From: Pseudomonas sp. 21
GTDB taxonomy: Bacteria; Pseudomonadota; Gammaproteobacteria; Pseudomonadales; Pseudomonadaceae
Reading direction: 5' to 3'
DNA length: 61,700 nucleotides
Assembly (NCBI RefSeq): GCF_000955805.1
Contig: NZ_JYOA01000014.1
Location: 1 to 61,700, forward strand
Shown here: positions 1 to 8,113 of the stretch, one piece after another
How the letters are laid out: each line of letters begins with the position of its first letter
Numbering within the stretch: the first letter of the stretch is position 1
Position numbers and translations under genes: made by a program
Notes under the pieces: generated by a model
Database searches by the model: none
What the model saw: only the letters and a program-made list of their open reading frames with translations
Told to the model about the DNA's origin: nothing

Positions 1-11
1 CCTCTCCCCCG

Positions 12-129
12 CCCTCTCCCTGAAGGGAGAGGGAGCCGCCCGTGCCAGCTGACACATCAGTTTGATCCTGCACCGAACCAGTCCCCTCTCCCTTCGGAGC
101 GGGGCGCGCAGCCAGGGTTAGGGAGAGGG
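12..129. repeat. Intergenic inverted repeats (CCCTCTCCC/GGGAGAGGG), cut by window edge
   Basis: Two copies of the arm CCCTCTCCC (12-20 and 84-92) each pair with GGGAGAGGG (25-33 and 121-129). The first forms a tight hairpin with a TGAA loop. The second encloses about 28 bases that include GGGGCGCGCAGCCAGGGTTA. Similar pyrimidine-rich inverted repeats are scattered between genes in pseudomonads. The block probably continues left of the window. No coding function is seen in bases 1-293. Confidence 0.6.
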
Positions 130-161
130 CAAAGCCCAGGCAGGTATCTCCCGACAAGTGA

Positions 162-869
<708 letters not shown>

Positions 870-882
870 TCCTGCGCCGTAC

Positions 883-917
883 AAAAAAGGCGGGCACCGA
901 CAGGGCCCGCCTTTTTT
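883..917 (+). terminator. Intrinsic terminator after xpt
   Basis: The stem GGCGGGC/GCCCGCC is flanked by an A run on the left and a T run on the right, giving a hairpin followed by TTTTTT. It lies directly downstream of the xpt stop. The A-run/T-run symmetry means it could also act on transcripts from the convergent CoA-transferase gene. Confidence 0.85.
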
Positions 918-946
918 CATGCCCGCTCGACGGACCTGGCATGTCC

Positions 947-972
947 TGTAGGAGCGAGCTTGCTCGCGAACC
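947..972. repeat. REP element, single copy
   Basis: Contains TGTAGGAGCGAGCTTGCTCG followed by CGAACC. It is identical to the arms of the paired REPs at 43,107 and 47,917. No clean inverted partner follows; only a degenerate GCGCCTACA occurs near 1,031. It lies between the convergent genes xpt and the CoA-transferase gene. Confidence 0.85.
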
Positions 973-1033
973 GCACGGCGCCGTTGCCATCCCGGAGAGC
1001 TTCGCAAGCCATAACGATGGCGCCCCCTCGCGC

Positions 1034-2935
1034 CTACAAGGTTTGTTCGGCGCTGGCTTTCAGGCCGGCCAGCACCAGGCGCTGGTACAGCTCCTCGCGC
1101 AGCCCATCCGGATTTGCCAGCCCCATGCGCTCCAGATGCGCCGGGTAGGCCTCCGGCGCCGGCGCATCGAGAGTCGCCTTGCCCAGCTCGAGAATCTCGC
1201 TCAGCTTCAGCTTGCTCTTGAGCCAACCCAGCGCGCGCAACAACTCGCGCTCCTGTTCGGTGAAGTCGCACCCCAAGGGGAACTCCGGCAGCAGATGACG
1301 ATGCTGTCGCGCCGCGTCCCGCAGGCGCTCCGGGGTATTGTCGCGATAGCGCTGGTCCAGCTCGAAATCCTTCGGCAGCTTGCCAGCCTCCTGGGCCTGG
1401 GCGATCAGCTCGTCCTGGAAGCGCGAGTCGGCGATGGACAGCATGGCGGCGATCACCTCGGCATCGTTGCGGCCGCGCAGGTCGGCAACGCCGTACTCGG
1501 TCACCACCATGTCACGCAGATGCCGGGGAATGGTCGTGTGACCGTAGCTCCAGACGATGTTGGAGCTCAGCTCGCCCTCGGATTCGCGCCAGCTGCGCAG
1601 CATCAGGATCGAGCGTCCGCCCTCCAGCTCATGGGCCTGGGCGACGAAGTTGTACTGCCCGCCGACGCCGCTGAGTACCCGGCCGTCCTCCAGTTGGTCG
1701 GCCACGCCGGCGCCCAGCAGGGTGACGGTGAAGGCGCTGTTGATGAAACGCGCGTCGCGACGCTGCTCGCGCTTGAGCTCCTCGTCGCGGTAGAGGTTGT
1801 TGACGAAGCCGATGCCGGTCATGCCGATCCCGGCCAGCTCCTCGCGGGGCATTTCGCGCAGGCGCCGGTAGAAGGCCTGCGGGCCAAGGAAGAAGCCACC
1901 GTGCAGCCAGACGCCCGGCTCGGTCGGTGCGGCGCCGGGGCGCGCCGCTACCCGGCGGTTGAGCACACCCGCCTCGGCCAGGGCCAGCAGGCCGGGAACG
2001 AACATCTCGCTGCAGCCATACAGCCCGTGCTGGAAAGCGCCCAGCCCACCGTCGCGCTCGATCAGCCCGGTGTGGCGGGCGGTGGAGTCGAGGCTGTCGA
2101 GCAGCGCACGATAACCGTCGTTGTCACGCTGGCGGGTCAGCAGCGCCGAGGTCAGGGCATCGCCCATGGAACCGATGCCGATCTGCAGGGTGCCGCCGTC
2201 GCGCACCAGGGCGCTGGCGTGCAGGCCGATGCAGTGGTCCTGAAGGCCCACTGGCAGGTTGGGGGTGGAAAACAACGTGCTGCTGTCGCCCGGTGCATCC
2301 ACCAGCAGGTCGAAGAAATCCTCGTCCACCTCGGCGTCGCCGGGCATGTACGGCAACTGGTCGTGGACGACGCCGATAATGACGATGGTTTCGCCCGCCG
2401 CGCGGCGACGCTGCAGCATCGGTAGCAGGTCGAGGGTGATGTCCGGGTTGCACGCCAGGCTCAGCTTGCCCGGCCGCGCCGGGTCGCGGGCCACCAGCTG
2501 GGCGACGGCGTTGACGCCCTTGGCGTTGATGTCGCGCGCCACGTGGCTGTAGTTGCAGCTGATGTAGTTCTGCTGCGCCGGGGCGCTGTCCAGCAGGCTG
2601 CCGGGCTGCAGGTAGAACTCTTCGACACGGATGTTTTCCGGCACGTTGCCGCTGCGCAGGTCGTGCAGGTAGTCCAGTTCCGGGTAGTCGCCGTAGATGC
2701 GCTCGACAAAGGGTTCGAGGAAGCGCCGCTGCAGCTCGCCGCCGGCCTGTGGGCGGCCCAGCGACAACGCGGTGTAGAGCGTCAGCTGTCGGCGCGGGTT
2801 CTCGCGCATGTGCCGGTACAGCGCATTGGCCAGCTGATTGGGCTTGCCCAGCCCGAGCGGCAGACCGAGGCGGATGTGCCCATCCAGGCGTTGCAGCAGT
2901 TGTTCGACGGCAGTTTCGATCGAGCAGGATTGCAC
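1034..2935 (-). CDS. Acetyl-CoA hydrolase/CoA-transferase family protein
   Basis: A 633-residue protein of the acetyl-CoA hydrolase/4-hydroxybutyrate CoA-transferase family, which moves CoA between carboxylic acids or hydrolyses acyl-CoA in the cytoplasm. Visible family motifs are QIGIGSMGDAL in the middle, GVGGQYNF, and VVTEYGVADLRGR in the C-terminal half. It is longer than typical 430-500 residue members, with about 130 extra residues, mostly C-terminal. I chose the GTG at 2935 because a good AGGAGG lies 8 bases upstream and family similarity (VQSCSIETAVEQLL) begins there. The reading frame runs open further upstream to 3031 but would cross the cycB terminator. The substrate cannot be told from sequence. 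Confidence 0.8.
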   Translation of the reverse strand: MQSCSIETAVEQLLQRLDGHIRLGLPLGLGKPNQLANALYRHMRENPRRQLTLYTALSLGRPQAGGELQRRFLEPFVERIYGDYPELDYLHDLRSGNVPENIRVEEFYLQPGSLLDSAPAQQNYISCNYSHVARDINAKGVNAVAQLVARDPARPGKLSLACNPDITLDLLPMLQRRRAAGETIVIIGVVHDQLPYMPGDAEVDEDFFDLLVDAPGDSSTLFSTPNLPVGLQDHCIGLHASALVRDGGTLQIGIGSMGDALTSALLTRQRDNDGYRALLDSLDSTARHTGLIERDGGLGAFQHGLYGCSEMFVPGLLALAEAGVLNRRVAARPGAAPTEPGVWLHGGFFLGPQAFYRRLREMPREELAGIGMTGIGFVNNLYRDEELKREQRRDARFINSAFTVTLLGAGVADQLEDGRVLSGVGGQYNFVAQAHELEGGRSILMLRSWRESEGELSSNIVWSYGHTTIPRHLRDMVVTEYGVADLRGRNDAEVIAAMLSIADSRFQDELIAQAQEAGKLPKDFELDQRYRDNTPERLRDAARQHRHLLPEFPLGCDFTEQERELLRALGWLKSKLKLSEILELGKATLDAPAPEAYPAHLERMGLANPDGLREELYQRLVLAGLKASAEQTL

Positions 2936-3032
2936 CAGACGTTCCTCCTGATTCGTGTCAACGACAGGAGTTTGGACCGGTATTACGCAAAAGTTGCTCC
3001 CGCGACTCACAAGGTGACAAATCGCGGGCATG

Positions 3033-3058
3033 AAAAAGCCGCCCTTGGGCGGCTTTTT
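3033..3058 (-). terminator. Intrinsic terminator after cycB
   Basis: AAAAAGCCGCCC and GGGCGGCTTTTT form a perfect 12-bp stem with a 2-base loop. It begins 15 bases past the cycB stop on the minus strand and ends before the CoA-transferase start, so the two genes are separate units. Confidence 0.85.
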
Positions 3059-3073
3059 CGCACAGGTCGGCTG

Positions 3074-3502
3074 TTACAGGCCGGACATGTGGTGAATCGC
3101 AGCTTTCAGCTCGTCATCGGAGCAATCAGCGCAAGTGCCCTTGGGCGGCATGGCGTTGATACCCGAGATGGCCTTGGCCAGCAGGCCGTCGAGGCCGCCC
3201 TGCTCTTTCGCACGCTTGCCCCAGTCAGCCTTGTCGCCGACTTTCGGTGCGCCCAGCAGGCCGCTGCCGTGGCAGTTGGTGCAGACCTTGCCGACAATCT
3301 CTTCGCCCGAACGCGGAGCACCACCACCGCCAGCAGCGGCTACGGCGCCAACGCCTTCGCATTCCTTGCCCTGGACGCAGACTTTGCCGACAGGTTCGAG
3401 GCGCTTGGCAATGGCGTCATCGTTGGTCGCGGCCTGAACGCTCACTGCCCACAGGGCCAGTACGGCAGCTTGGGCTGCCAGGATTTTTCTAATCAGGTTC
3501 AC
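3074..3502 (-). CDS. cycB: Cytochrome c5
   Basis: A 142-residue periplasmic electron carrier. Residues 1-24 form a signal peptide (hydrophobic core LAAQAAVLALWAV, cleavage after VQA). The haem attachment motif CTNCH is at about 74-78. Met118 in INAMPPKG is the likely sixth ligand. CADC near 124-127 gives the extra cysteine pair characteristic of cytochrome c5. Start is the GTG at 3502, which yields an ordinary signal peptide; the frame remains open for 36 more codons upstream without signal-peptide character. A Gly/Ala-rich linker (residues 52-65) precedes the haem domain. Confidence 0.88.
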   Translation of the reverse strand: MNLIRKILAAQAAVLALWAVSVQAATNDDAIAKRLEPVGKVCVQGKECEGVGAVAAAGGGGAPRSGEEIVGKVCTNCHGSGLLGAPKVGDKADWGKRAKEQGGLDGLLAKAISGINAMPPKGTCADCSDDELKAAIHHMSGL

Positions 3503-3687
3503 CCTTTCACCCTCATCGTGGCTTATCACGCCCGGTCGCGGTGCAGTCACAGTCTCGGGCCGCGCGAGCGGGCGCAAGTATAACGGCAAAGCTTCGAAGC
3601 TCGAAACCATTGCGCCACCTCGCCGTGCTTTCTTACCGGGCTTTGCGGCATTAGGTCGCAGCTGATCTGGCCGGTCCTACCGGCTGT

Positions 3688-4236
3688 TCAAAAATTTGCC
3701 GGTGTGGTCGCGCTGATCAGTCGTGCCGGGGTTTCGAACGGATTGCGGAAGCGGTGCGGCTTGGTGCTGTCGAAATAGTAGCTGTCGCCACATTCGAGGA
3801 CGAAGGTCTCGTCGCCGACGGTCAGTTCCAGACGGCCTTCGACCAGTACGCCGGTCTCTTCGCCTTCGTGGGCGTACATGTCGTCACCGGTGTCGGAGCC
3901 CGGCGGATAGGTCTCGTCGAGCAGGGTGATGGCACGGCTGGGGTAGTCCTTGCCGATCAGCTTCATGATGATCGAGCCGCTGGACAGGTCGCTGAGTTCG
4001 TCTGCCTTGTAGACCACAGGAGTGTTGCTGCTCTGCTCAAGATCGAGGGAAAAGAACTCGACCAGGGACATCGGAATACCACCCAGCACTTTCTTCAGCG
4101 AACTGATGGAGGGGCTGACGCTGTTCTTCTCGATCATCGAGATTGTGCTGTTGGTCACACCCGCCCGTTTGGCGAGTTCGCGCTGGGACAAACCTTTGAG
4201 CTTACGGATGGCTTGCAGACGAGCACCGACGTCCAA
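3688..4236 (-). CDS. pauR: PauR-type HTH/cupin transcriptional regulator
   Basis: A 182-residue regulator with an XRE-type helix-turn-helix at about residues 7-60 (LSQRELAKRAGVTNSTISMI) and a C-terminal cupin domain (about 110-180, ending CGDSYYFDSTKPHRF). PauR of P. aeruginosa represses polyamine catabolism genes, and this protein occupies the same position beside dadX. I chose the TTG at 4236: an excellent AGGAGG is 9 bases upstream, and translation gives MDVGARLQAIRKLKG, the family start. Likely targets in this window are kauB and the PuuB-like oxidase. That link is inferred from the family, not seen in sequence. Confidence 0.8.
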   Translation of the reverse strand: MDVGARLQAIRKLKGLSQRELAKRAGVTNSTISMIEKNSVSPSISSLKKVLGGIPMSLVEFFSLDLEQSSNTPVVYKADELSDLSSGSIIMKLIGKDYPSRAITLLDETYPPGSDTGDDMYAHEGEETGVLVEGRLELTVGDETFVLECGDSYYFDSTKPHRFRNPFETPARLISATTPANF

Positions 4237-4283
4237 GGGTGGGGTCCTCCTTATTCTTGTGATCAGGCAGGCTCTGAAAGGCA

Positions 4284-4314
4284 GAACCCGCAGCGGCTTG
4301 AGCCGAGCGGGTTC
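4284..4314. other. Composite hairpin between dadX and pauR
   Basis: GAACCCGC (4284-4291) pairs with GCGGGTTC (4307-4314), enclosing a second stem CGGCT/AGCCG. It lies downstream of the dadX stop and upstream of the pauR start on the same strand. There is no U-tract, so it is only a weak terminator candidate. It could equally be an operator or a leader structure of pauR. Confidence 0.5.
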
Positions 4315-4399
4315 CAAGTGCCACGTATCATGGCAACACCGTTCAGTATTTACAACAGATCGCCCGACGATCCTGCGCAAACTTTACGGGCGGTATCCG

Positions 4400-5479
4400 T
4401 CACTCGCCGCTATAGACCCGCGGGACCCGCTTGAGGTTGCAGAACAGCTGGTAGGGAATGCTGCCGCACAGGGAAGCCAGCTGGCTGGCGGGGACGTTCG
4501 GGCCCCAGAGTTCGACGCGACTGCCCAGGCCGGCCTGCGGCAGGTCGGTCAGGTCCACGGTGAGCATGTCCATGGACACACGGCCGATGATGCGGCTGGG
4601 CTTGCCGTCGATGAACACCGGCGTGCCGTCCGGCGCGTGGCGCGGATAGCCGTCGGCGTAGCCCATGGCAACCACGCCGACGCGCACCGGGCGCTCGGCA
4701 ATGAAGCGCGCACCGTAGCCGACGGGCTCGCCGGCCGGCAGTTCGCGGATGCTGATGACCTGGGATTCCAGGGTCATCACCGGGCGCAGTTGGTCCGCCA
4801 GCGGATGGGTCTGCTCGAACGGAGTGGCGCCGTAGAGCATGATGCCGGGGCGCACCCAGTCGCTGGGCACTTCGGACCAGCCGAGGATGCCGGGGGAATT
4901 GCGCAGGCTGATCTCATGACCCTGGCCCGCGGCTTCGCGCACGGCCTGGAAAGCGGCGACCTGCTCCTCGGTGCGGGGGCAGTCCAGCTCGTCGGCGCGG
5001 GAGAAGTGGCTCATCAGCACGACCTTGGCCACATGGGGCAGCGCCTTCAGGCGCGCCAGCGCGGCAGCGTAGTCCTGCGGGAAGAAGCCGACGCGGTGCA
5101 TGCCCGAGTCCATCTTCAGCCAGACGGTCAGCGGCTTGCTCGGGCGGGCACGCTCGATGGCCTCCAGCTGCCAGGCCGAGTGCACCACGCACCAGAAATC
5201 ATGGGCGTCGATCAGCTCCAGTTCGCTGGCCTCGAAGAAGCCTTCGAGCAGCAGGATCGGCGCGCGGATGCCGGCTTCGCGCAGCTCCAGCGCTTCCTCG
5301 ATACAGGCCACGGCGAAACCGTCGGCCTCGCCTTCCAGGGCGCGGGCGCAGACCACTGCACCGTGGCCGTAAGCGTCGGCCTTGACCACCGCCAGCGCTC
5401 GCGCGCCGGTGACTTCACGAGCCAGGCGGTAGTTGTGGCGCAGGGCGGCGAGGTCGATCAGGGCACGGGCGGGACGCAT
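4400..5479 (-). CDS. dadX: Catabolic alanine racemase
   Basis: A PLP enzyme of 359 residues that interconverts L- and D-alanine so that DadA can oxidise the D-isomer. The PLP lysine is K33 in [11 protein letters not shown] and the second catalytic base is Y254 in VGYGARF, both in the expected places. Length matches DadX/Alr (about 357-360). It lies downstream of dadA and a RidA-like gene on the same strand, the P. aeruginosa dad order. A good intrinsic terminator lies between the RidA gene and dadX, so dadX may be partly uncoupled or have its own promoter. Confidence 0.92.
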   Translation of the reverse strand: MRPARALIDLAALRHNYRLAREVTGARALAVVKADAYGHGAVVCARALEGEADGFAVACIEEALELREAGIRAPILLLEGFFEASELELIDAHDFWCVVHSAWQLEAIERARPSKPLTVWLKMDSGMHRVGFFPQDYAAALARLKALPHVAKVVLMSHFSRADELDCPRTEEQVAAFQAVREAAGQGHEISLRNSPGILGWSEVPSDWVRPGIMLYGATPFEQTHPLADQLRPVMTLESQVISIRELPAGEPVGYGARFIAERPVRVGVVAMGYADGYPRHAPDGTPVFIDGKPSRIIGRVSMDMLTVDLTDLPQAGLGSRVELWGPNVPASQLASLCGSIPYQLFCNLKRVPRVYSGE

Positions 5480-5521
5480 GGCGAGGCTCTCTTATGGTGG
5501 TTGGAACAAAAACGACGGACG

Positions 5522-5548
5522 AAAAAAACCCGGCGCTCCGGCCGGGCC
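5522..5548 (-). terminator. Intrinsic terminator inside the dad cluster, between ridA-like gene and dadX
   Basis: Read on the minus strand: CCCGGC, a 6-base loop, GCCGGG, then seven consecutive T residues. It starts 13 bases after the RidA-like stop at 5560 and ends 43 bases before the dadX start at 5479. The shape is that of a strong Rho-independent terminator or attenuator. Confidence 0.8.
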
Positions 5549-5559
5549 ACGCAAAACGG

Positions 5560-5913
5560 TCAGGGCAGTGCAGCGACGATGGAGACCTCGACGAGGATCT
5601 CCGGATAGCACAGCGCCGCCTGGACGGTGGCGCGCGCCGGGGCGCAGCCCTGCGGGACCCACTGGTCCCAGACGCCGTTCATGCCGGCGAAGTCGGCGGC
5701 GACGTCCTTGAGGTAGATGGTTGCCGAGAGGACACGCGACTTGTCGGTGCCGGCCTCGTCGAGCAGGCGCTCGACGCTGGCGAGGACTTCGCGGGTCTGT
5801 TGCTCGACTCCGGCGGAGAGGTCATCTGCCACCTGGCCGGCGAGGTACACCGTGCCGTTGTGGACGACGACCTGGCTCATCCGCTGATTAGTGTGCAGGC
5901 GCAGGATGGCCAT
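5560..5913 (-). CDS. RidA-family imine/enamine deaminase of the dad operon
   Basis: A 117-residue member of the YjgF/YER057c/UK114 (RidA) family. RidA proteins hydrolyse reactive imines such as 2-iminopropionate, the immediate product of DadA acting on D-alanine, so the placement is biochemically sensible. The catalytic arginine is R94 in [10 protein letters not shown]. The start overlaps the end of dadA by 26 bases, implying translational coupling. A terminator follows immediately. It is distinct from the second RidA at 34,650. Confidence 0.85.
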   Translation of the reverse strand: MAILRLHTNQRMSQVVVHNGTVYLAGQVADDLSAGVEQQTREVLASVERLLDEAGTDKSRVLSATIYLKDVAADFAGMNGVWDQWVPQGCAPARATVQAALCYPEILVEVSIVAALP

Positions 5914-7183
5914 CGTGGGCCTCCGAGGCAGAGCCGTAGCGGGAAATATCCAGGCCTTCGGTGCTGATCTGCGGGCGCTTCTTGGCCATCAGGTCGGCGA
6001 GGTAGCGACCCGAGCCGCAAGCCATGGTCCAGCCCAGGGTGCCGTGGCCGGTGTTGAGGAACAGGTTGCGGTAGCGGGTGGCGCCGACGATCGGGGTGCC
6101 GTCCGGGGTAGCCGGGCGCAGGCCGGTCCAGAATTCCGCCTGGCTGACATCGCCGCCTTCCGGATACAGGTCGGTGGTGATCATTTCCAGGGTGGCGCGG
6201 CGACGCGGGTTCAGCGACAGGTCGAAGCCGGCGATTTCCGCCATGCCGCCGACGCGGATGCGCTGGTCGAAGCGGGTGATCGCGACCTTGTAGGTCTCAT
6301 CGAGAATGGTCGAGGTCGGCGCCATGTCCGGGTTGGTGATCGGCACGGTCAGCGAGTAGCCCTTGAGCGGGTAGACCGGGGCGTCGATGCCCAGCGGCTT
6401 GAGCATCTGCGGCGAATAGCTGCCCAGCGCCAGCACGTAGCGGTCGGCGGTGACCAGTTGGCCATCGACCCAGACGCCGTTGATGCGGTCGCCGGCGAAA
6501 TCCAGGCGCTGGATGTCCTGGCCGAAGCGGAATTCCACGCCCAGGGCCTTGGCCATCTCGGCCAGCTTGGTGGTGAACATCTGGCAGTCGCCGGTCTGGT
6601 CGTTGGGCAGGCGCAGGGCGCCGACCAGCTTGTCCGCCACCTTGGCCAGGGCCGGCTCGACGCGGGCGATGCCGGCGCGGTCGAGCACTTCATAGGGCAC
6701 GCCGGTGCTTTCCAGGACGGCGATGTCCTTGGCGGCCGAGTCCAGCTGGGCCTGGGTGCGGAACAGCTGGGTGGTGCCCAGGGAGCGGCCCTCGTAGGTG
6801 ATGCCGGTCTCGGCACGCAGTTCGTCGAGGCAGTCGCGGCTGTACTCGGACAGGCGAACCATGCGCTCCTTGTTCACCGCGTAGCTCTTGGCGTTGCAGT
6901 TGCGCAGCATCTGCCACATCCAGGTGTACTGGCTCGGGTCACCGGTCAGCTTGATGGCCAGGGGAGCGTGGGTCTGCATCAGCCATTTCATGGCCTTCAG
7001 CGGAATACCCGGGGCGGCCCAGGGCGATGCATAGCCAGGCGACACCTGGCCGGCGTTGGCGAAGCTGGTTTCCAGGGCCGGGCCGGGCTGGCGGTCGACG
7101 ACGACCACTTCGAAGCCGGCACGGGCGAGATAGTAAGCACTGGCGGTACCGATCACACCGCTGCCAAGCACCAGAACGCGCAT
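5888..7183 (-). CDS. dadA: D-amino acid dehydrogenase small subunit
   Basis: A 431-residue FAD enzyme that oxidises D-alanine and other D-amino acids to keto acids and passes electrons to the respiratory chain at the inner membrane. The N-terminus [20 protein letters not shown] carries the dinucleotide-binding GxGxxG at residues 7-12. The C-terminal [22 protein letters not shown] is typical of DadA. Good ribosome binding site (AGGAGG) before the ATG. It is the first gene of the dad cluster. In P. aeruginosa this operon needs Lrp, and lrp lies 3.7 kb away. Confidence 0.93.
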   Translation of the reverse strand: MRVLVLGSGVIGTASAYYLARAGFEVVVVDRQPGPALETSFANAGQVSPGYASPWAAPGIPLKAMKWLMQTHAPLAIKLTGDPSQYTWMWQMLRNCNAKSYAVNKERMVRLSEYSRDCLDELRAETGITYEGRSLGTTQLFRTQAQLDSAAKDIAVLESTGVPYEVLDRAGIARVEPALAKVADKLVGALRLPNDQTGDCQMFTTKLAEMAKALGVEFRFGQDIQRLDFAGDRINGVWVDGQLVTADRYVLALGSYSPQMLKPLGIDAPVYPLKGYSLTVPITNPDMAPTSTILDETYKVAITRFDQRIRVGGMAEIAGFDLSLNPRRRATLEMITTDLYPEGGDVSQAEFWTGLRPATPDGTPIVGATRYRNLFLNTGHGTLGWTMACGSGRYLADLMAKKRPQISTEGLDISRYGSASEAHDGHPAPAH

Positions 7184-7377
7184 CTTTGCCTCCTACGTCG
7201 CGCCAGGGGCGCAGACGTTTCTTATTCTGAACGTAGATGCGCGCAGTATAGGAAGTCAGGCTCAGCGATATTCACTGATTGCTATGCGGTATTTGACGAA
7301 AATTCCTGGCAAAAGCGGCTTTCACGGAGGGACATCCACCAGGATTACGGCGTTTTCACCCGAGACCGAAGGGTCGA

Positions 7378-7404
7378 GGATCTGGTGAGAATTTCGCCAG
7401 ATCC
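7378..7404. promoter_or_regulatory. Operator-like 27-bp palindrome upstream of dadA
   Basis: GGATCTGG (7378-7385) and CCAGATCC (7397-7404) are perfect inverted arms around 11 bases, and the symmetry partly continues inward (TGGTGA/TCGCCA). It lies about 195 bp upstream of the dadA start and 140 bp past the end of ydbL. It could be a regulator-binding site or an RNA hairpin. There is no T run on either side. Confidence 0.5.
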
Positions 7405-7498
7405 AGAGGAAATAGCGAACGGAATGGGATTGACCAGAACTTCTCGCGCCAGAGCATTTGCCGACGGGAATTACCTGCTTCCGCCGCAGCTCCCCGGA

Positions 7499-7522
7499 CT
7501 CGCCGCCGCAAGCGACGGCGAG
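7499..7522. other. Hairpin after ydbL
   Basis: CTCGCCG (7499-7505) pairs with CGGCGAG (7516-7522) across a 10-base loop. It lies just past the ydbL stop on the minus strand. It may end the ydbH-ynbE-ydbL transcript, although it lacks a U-tract. Confidence 0.4.
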
Positions 7523-7544
7523 CAGGGAAATCCCCTTGGCGCGC

Positions 7545-7889
7545 TTACTTGCGCACCCACTGGCCATTGACCTGTACGTACTGCCCCGAAGGGGTGCGCT
7601 CGATGGCCTTCTTGCCGGCCAGGGATTCCACGTCCTTGAGGGTGGCGCCACTCTGGCTGGCGACCTTCTGGTACTCGGCGCGGCGCGCGGCGTTGATCTG
7701 CGCGGCGACATCGGCGGCATCGCCGCCGTTCTTCACGACACCCAGGTAACCGTCGGCCTGCTCGCCGACCAGCCCCTGGGACTTGGCGCCGCCCAGCGCG
7801 GACATCGCCTGCTCCAGGCTCATGGCCATAACCGGCAGGCTCAGGCAGAGGGCGACCAGCGCGACGCCCAGTTTGCGGTGCAATCTCAT
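7545..7889 (-). CDS. ydbL: YdbL family periplasmic protein (DUF1318)
   Basis: A 114-residue exported protein: signal peptide at residues 1-22 (LVALCLSLPVMA), then a small helical domain with the pattern GEQADGYLGVV and a basic tail. YdbL homologues sit in an operon with YdbH and YnbE. In E. coli they are reported to assist the YdbH-YnbE envelope phospholipid-transport bridge, YdbL acting as a chaperone-like partner. Here it is the last gene, 15 bases after ynbE. Family assignment rests on sequence style, size and operon order. Confidence 0.78.
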   Translation of the reverse strand: MRLHRKLGVALVALCLSLPVMAMSLEQAMSALGGAKSQGLVGEQADGYLGVVKNGGDAADVAAQINAARRAEYQKVASQSGATLKDVESLAGKKAIERTPSGQYVQVNGQWVRK

Positions 7890-7904
7890 GCAAAGGCTCC
7901 TTCT

Positions 7905-8096
7905 TTAGAACAGGCCGCTGTTCTCATTGATGATGCCGTCGAGCGCCTTGTCGACCTTGATATAGATCTCGTGCTCGATCTTCACGTTGAGGTTGATGTT
8001 GATCGGCTCCTTGGGCGCGGCCAGCTGCACGGTGGGCGTGCAGCCCTGGACGACGCCTGCCAGGAGCAGGAAGGGTAAAACGGCGCGAAGGCGCAT
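7905..8096 (-). CDS. ynbE: YnbE-like outer-membrane lipoprotein
   Basis: A 63-residue lipoprotein: MRLRAVLPFLLLAGVVQGC ends in a lipobox cysteine, followed by CTPTVQLAAPKEPININLNVKIEHEIYIKVDKAL. The short beta-rich PININLNVKIEHEI segment is typical of YnbE. I chose the ATG at 8096 because AAGGAG lies 7 bases upstream; an upstream start at 8117 would spoil the signal peptide. It sits 17 bases after ydbH. In E. coli YnbE multimers are reported to continue the YdbH groove to the outer membrane. Confidence 0.8.
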   Translation of the reverse strand: MRLRAVLPFLLLAGVVQGCTPTVQLAAPKEPININLNVKIEHEIYIKVDKALDGIINENSGLF

Positions 8097-8113
8097 CGGG
8101 GTTCTCCTTGCGG

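Larger units (their letters stand above)
7184..7544 (-). promoter_or_regulatory. dadA promoter region
   Basis: A 361-bp gap. On the minus strand a good -10 TATACT (7245-7250) lies about 60 bases before dadA; the sequence 17 bp further upstream (GAATAT) is a poor -35, as expected for an activator-dependent promoter. Upstream of it is an AT-rich stretch (about 7255-7315) and then the palindrome at 7378-7404. Lrp activation is inferred from P. aeruginosa. I recognise no individual Lrp site with certainty. Confidence 0.55.

Noticed and set aside
941-2425. A 494-codon + strand frame over the CoA-transferase gene
   Set aside because: Antisense shadow beginning inside a REP element; no motif.
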